Source: Chitinophagales bacterium
GTDB taxonomy: Bacteria; Bacteroidota; Bacteroidia; Chitinophagales; JADIYW01
Direction of reading: 5' to 3'
Length of the DNA: 64,000 bases
Assembly: GCA_020636535.1 (NCBI GenBank)
Contig: JACJXT010000013.1
Coordinates: 363,296 to 427,295 of the forward strand
The number at the start of each line of letters is the position of its first letter. Positions within the stretch are counted from its first letter, which is position 1. Shown in pieces: positions 61,452-64,000 of this stretch. The notes below the pieces were generated by a model, which had not been told where the DNA came from, searched no databases, and saw nothing but the letters and a program-made list of their open reading frames with translations. The position numbers and the translations under genes were made by a program.

Positions 61452-61741
61452 TGGCAAAGATTGACGATAAATGGAATAGAGTTTTAAAAAAAATTGAGCT
61501 AATTTTAGAAAAAAATAAGAAATTAGAACAATCTGAATTACTTTTGAAAAATAATATTTCAGATTTAAGCCAAGAAATACTAAATTTAAAAAAACAAAAC
61601 GAACAATTAAAAGAAGAAAATAAATTAATAAAAGCAACTAAAGAAGTTAGATTATCAGAAAAAGAGAGAGTAGAGACTAAAAAACAAATCAAAACAATGA
61701 TTGAAGAAATTGACGAGTGTTTAACTAATATAACAATGTAA
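61451..61741 (+). CDS. Small coiled-coil protein of the pheT-zapA operon
   Basis: The 96-residue protein is a single charged coiled coil (NKKLEQSELLLKNNISDLSQEILNLKKQNEQLKEENKLIKATKE) with a short C-terminal helix. Its ATG overlaps the pheT stop (TAATG) and its stop overlaps the zapA ATG in the same way. A small coiled-coil gene in this position is usual in Bacteroidota and is probably involved in cell division with ZapA. That role is inferred from position only. Confidence 0.8.
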   Translation: MAKIDDKWNRVLKKIELILEKNKKLEQSELLLKNNISDLSQEILNLKKQNEQLKEENKLIKATKEVRLSEKERVETKKQIKTMIEEIDECLTNITM

Positions 61742-62037
61742 TGGCAGAAGCTTTAAATATAAATATACTCATAGCTAGCAGACCTTATAAACTAAAGGTT
61801 AGTGCAGACGAAGAAAGGTATGTTCGTGAAGCTGCTAAAATTATTAACGATAAAATTGCAGAATACCAACAAACACTGCTCAATAGAGACAAGCAAGATT
61901 TTTTGTCGATGATTTGTTTACAATTTGCTACAGAAGCTTTGCAAAACAGAAATAAGTTAACCAACGCTTCTCTAGATAAAAAATTAGATCAATTAGAAGC
62001 CACACTCGACCAACATTTAGGTATTACACTTTTCTGA
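61741..62037 (+). CDS. zapA: Cell division protein ZapA
   Basis: ZapA bundles FtsZ filaments at the division ring. The 98 residues match the family: INILIASRPYKLKVSADEERYVREAAKIINDKIAEYQ, then LSMICLQFATEALQNRNK and a final coiled coil LDQLEATLDQHL. It is translationally coupled to the upstream coiled-coil gene (TAATG overlap) and lies 45 bases before rny. Confidence 0.93.
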   Translation: MAEALNINILIASRPYKLKVSADEERYVREAAKIINDKIAEYQQTLLNRDKQDFLSMICLQFATEALQNRNKLTNASLDKKLDQLEATLDQHLGITLF

Positions 62038-62082
62038 TTTTAACTCGGTTGCTCATTTTTAAATCATAAAAAAGGGAACAAC

Positions 62083-63669
62083 ATGGGATTTTTAATGTAC
62101 ACAGTTATAGCAGCAATAGTTGCACTTATTGTAGGTATTGTTTTAGGAAAATTCATTTTCAAAGCCAATGTAGATAAGCAAATTGAAGCAGCTAAAAACA
62201 CGCAAGAAAATGCAAAAGCACAAGCAGAACTCATTTTAAAAGAAGCGAAAACAGAAGCTGACTCGCTTAAAAAAGACAAAATGATGGAAGCCAAAGAACA
62301 CTTCTTAAAACTAAAAGAAGAACACAACGCTACCATAGAAGAACGCAATAAAAAAGTTGCTGTTGCAGAAAATAGAGTTAAGCAAGTAGAACAATCTTTA
62401 AAAGATAAATTGGCTAATGCAGGAAGAAAAGAAAAAGAATACGACGACTTAAAAGGAGCTTTAGAAGAACAACTCGATATTGCTAAAAAGAAAAGAGTAG
62501 AGTTAGACAAAGCACAGCAAGAACACATAGAAAAACTAGAACAAATTGCTAAGCTTACAGCAGATGAAGCCAAAGCACAACTAGTAGAACAACTCAAAAG
62601 CAAAGCACAAACCGATGCTTTAAGTCATGTAAAAATGGTAATGGACGAAGCGAAATTAAAAGCCAACAAAGAAGCTAAAAAAATCGTAATTCAGTCTATA
62701 CAACGACTAGCAGCAGAAACAGCAATAGAAAACACTGTTTCTGTTTTCAACTTACAAAGCGACGAGCAAAAAGGACAAATTATTGGTAGAGAAGGTAGAA
62801 ATATTCGTGCTTTAGAAGCAGCAACTGGCGTAGAAATTATTGTAGACGATACACCAGAAGCTATTGTAATTTCTGGTTATGATGCTTATAAAAGAGAAAT
62901 CGCTCGTATCAGTTTACAACGACTAGTAACCGATGGTAGAATACATCCAGCAAGAATTGAAGAAGTAGTGGCTAAAACAAAAAAGCAACTCGACCAACAA
63001 ATTATGGAGATTGGAGAAAGAACTGTAATCGATTTAGGCATTCATGGTCTACATCCAGAGTTGATTAAAATTGTAGGAAAAATGCGTTTCCGTTCTTCTT
63101 ACGGACAAAATCTACTACAACACTCAAGAGAAGTTGCCAACTTATGTGCTATTATGGCATCAGAAATGGGCTTGAATGTCAAGCTTGCAAAAAGAGCTGG
63201 CTTACTACACGATATAGGCAAAGTATCCGACGAAGATCCAGAATTATCTCACGCTTTACTAGGAGCAAAATTGTGTGAAAAATATGGCGAACATCCAGCA
63301 GTTATTAATGCAGTAGGAGCTCACCACGATGAAATGGAAATGTTATATGTTATTTCACCAATTATACAAACTTGCGATGCTATTTCAGGAGCAAGACCTG
63401 GAGCAAGAAGAGAAATCTTAGAAAGCTATATGAAACGCATCAGCGAATTAGAAAATCTAGCTATAAAATACGATGGTGTACAAAAAGCATATGCCATACA
63501 AGCAGGTAGAGAATTGCGTGTAATTATAGAAGCAGAAAAAACTACAGACAGCGATGTAGAAGAAATTGCATTTAAAATTGCACAGCAAATACAAGACGAG
63601 ATGACATATCCAGGACAAATAAAAGTTACCGCAATTAGAGAAACCAGAGGCGTTTCTACAGCTAAATAG
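62083..63669 (+). CDS. rny: Ribonuclease Y
   Basis: RNase Y starts mRNA decay at the membrane. The 528 residues have an N-terminal membrane anchor (YTVIAAIVALIVGIVLGKFIF), then a long coiled coil to about 200. The KH domain has GQIIGREGRNIRALEAATGVEIIVDDTPEAIVISGYDAYKREIARISLQRLVTDGRIHPARIEE. The HD phosphohydrolase domain has NLLQHSREVANLCAIMASEMGLNVKLAKRAGLLHDIGKVSDEDPELSHALLGA. All catalytic histidine/aspartate positions are visible. It ends the pheT operon. Confidence 0.96.
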   Translation: MGFLMYTVIAAIVALIVGIVLGKFIFKANVDKQIEAAKNTQENAKAQAELILKEAKTEADSLKKDKMMEAKEHFLKLKEEHNATIEERNKKVAVAENRVKQVEQSLKDKLANAGRKEKEYDDLKGALEEQLDIAKKKRVELDKAQQEHIEKLEQIAKLTADEAKAQLVEQLKSKAQTDALSHVKMVMDEAKLKANKEAKKIVIQSIQRLAAETAIENTVSVFNLQSDEQKGQIIGREGRNIRALEAATGVEIIVDDTPEAIVISGYDAYKREIARISLQRLVTDGRIHPARIEEVVAKTKKQLDQQIMEIGERTVIDLGIHGLHPELIKIVGKMRFRSSYGQNLLQHSREVANLCAIMASEMGLNVKLAKRAGLLHDIGKVSDEDPELSHALLGAKLCEKYGEHPAVINAVGAHHDEMEMLYVISPIIQTCDAISGARPGARREILESYMKRISELENLAIKYDGVQKAYAIQAGRELRVIIEAEKTTDSDVEEIAFKIAQQIQDEMTYPGQIKVTAIRETRGVSTAK

Positions 63670-63849
63670 TTTTTATATTGCTGTTGATATTATGTTGTAT
63701 ATTTTTCACTAAAGTTAAGTTTAATCAACAAATTTAATTGACTTAGTATTATTCTAAAAAATCAGTCATAATGCTATTATCATCTATTTTGTTGGTATCA
63801 TTATGTATATTTTTTCTATCTTAACATCAAAATAATAGACATTATTGAT

Positions 63850-64000
63850 ATGCAATTAGAATTAAGCAATACTGCCTTTTGGGATATTGATATGACTACG
63901 CTCAATCAAACCAACAAAAATTTTATAATTGCACGAGTCTTTATGTATGGCAAGTTTACTGATATTAAAACTATAATTAAACATTATAGTAAACAAGAAA
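63850..64000 (+). CDS. DUF6922-like protein (partial, runs off the right edge)
   Basis: An ATG at 63850 opens a frame through the end of the window (50 codons). The start LELSNTAFWDIDMTTLNQTNKNFIIARVFMYGKFTDIKTIIKHY matches the pattern of DUF6922 proteins (FWD-D, then a helix, FII-RV---G---D). In Bacteroidota these short proteins are often next to AbiEii-type nucleotidyltransferase toxin genes. That is a recollection, not shown here. The 180 bases before it show no gene. Confidence 0.55.
   Translation, partial: MQLELSNTAFWDIDMTTLNQTNKNFIIARVFMYGKFTDIKTIIKHYSKQE

Noticed and set aside
62038..62082. A small RNA such as 6S RNA between zapA and rny
   Set aside because: The gap is only 45 bases and shows no stable fold.

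Overview
This 64 kb window is a chromosomal segment of a Bacteroidota bacterium, possibly near Chitinophagales or Saprospiria, although the finer placement is only a guess. The DNA is strongly AT-rich. At least 14 sites match the Bacteroidota -7 promoter box TAnnTTTG or differ from it by one base, most of them just ahead of genes or the tRNA. One secreted protein carries a type IX secretion sorting domain, and the gene order pheT / coiled-coil ORF / zapA / rny also fits this phylum. Most of the window is ordinary core genome with small mobile pieces set into it.

Layout. 1-7857: end of an outer-membrane-type protein, a TPR protein, aroE, proline dehydrogenase, a haem lipoprotein, a hotdog-fold protein, an RRM protein, and a thiamine cluster (TenI-like, thiD, thiE). 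7843-16632: a minus-strand surface-glycan block of three paralogous GT-C type membrane proteins followed by three paralogous acyltransferase-3 proteins. 16678-17811: a RAYT (REP-associated tyrosine transposase) gene surrounded by five REP-like hairpins, with a decayed duplicate of the pdxJ 3' end. 17814-26015: pdxJ and a polysaccharide operon (UDP-sugar dehydrogenase, rfbB, SLBB export protein, Wzz-like protein, rfbC, cysQ). 26290-29302: kdtA and a protein with seven 45-residue repeats. 29356-32949: tdk, a chalcone-isomerase-like gene, a VapBC-type toxin-antitoxin pair framed by 66-bp perfect direct repeats, ssb, folE and a lipoprotein.

32958-44928: galM, malic enzyme, miaA, a radical SAM protein, dapA, tRNA-Asp, a lysine-rich coiled-coil protein, ddl, a PASTA membrane protein, a T9SS cargo protein and a DCC-family protein. 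44879-47054: a complete IS1634-like insertion sequence between 172-bp direct repeats. Next to it is a TPR membrane-protein gene split by one in-frame stop. 47889-63669: a TonB-domain protein, yebC, small envelope proteins, a YWTD-propeller lipoprotein, dnaG, an M20 peptidase, rnz, a STAS protein, clpC, pheT, zapA and rny. A partial DUF6922-like gene runs off the right edge.

The signals most worth following are three small mobile structures that each insert at, or duplicate, the 3' end of a gene and leave that gene intact: the toxin-antitoxin cassette, the RAYT/REP island, and the IS with very long target duplications. All coordinates and motifs were read directly from the sequence. Family names come from motif recognition, with no database search.
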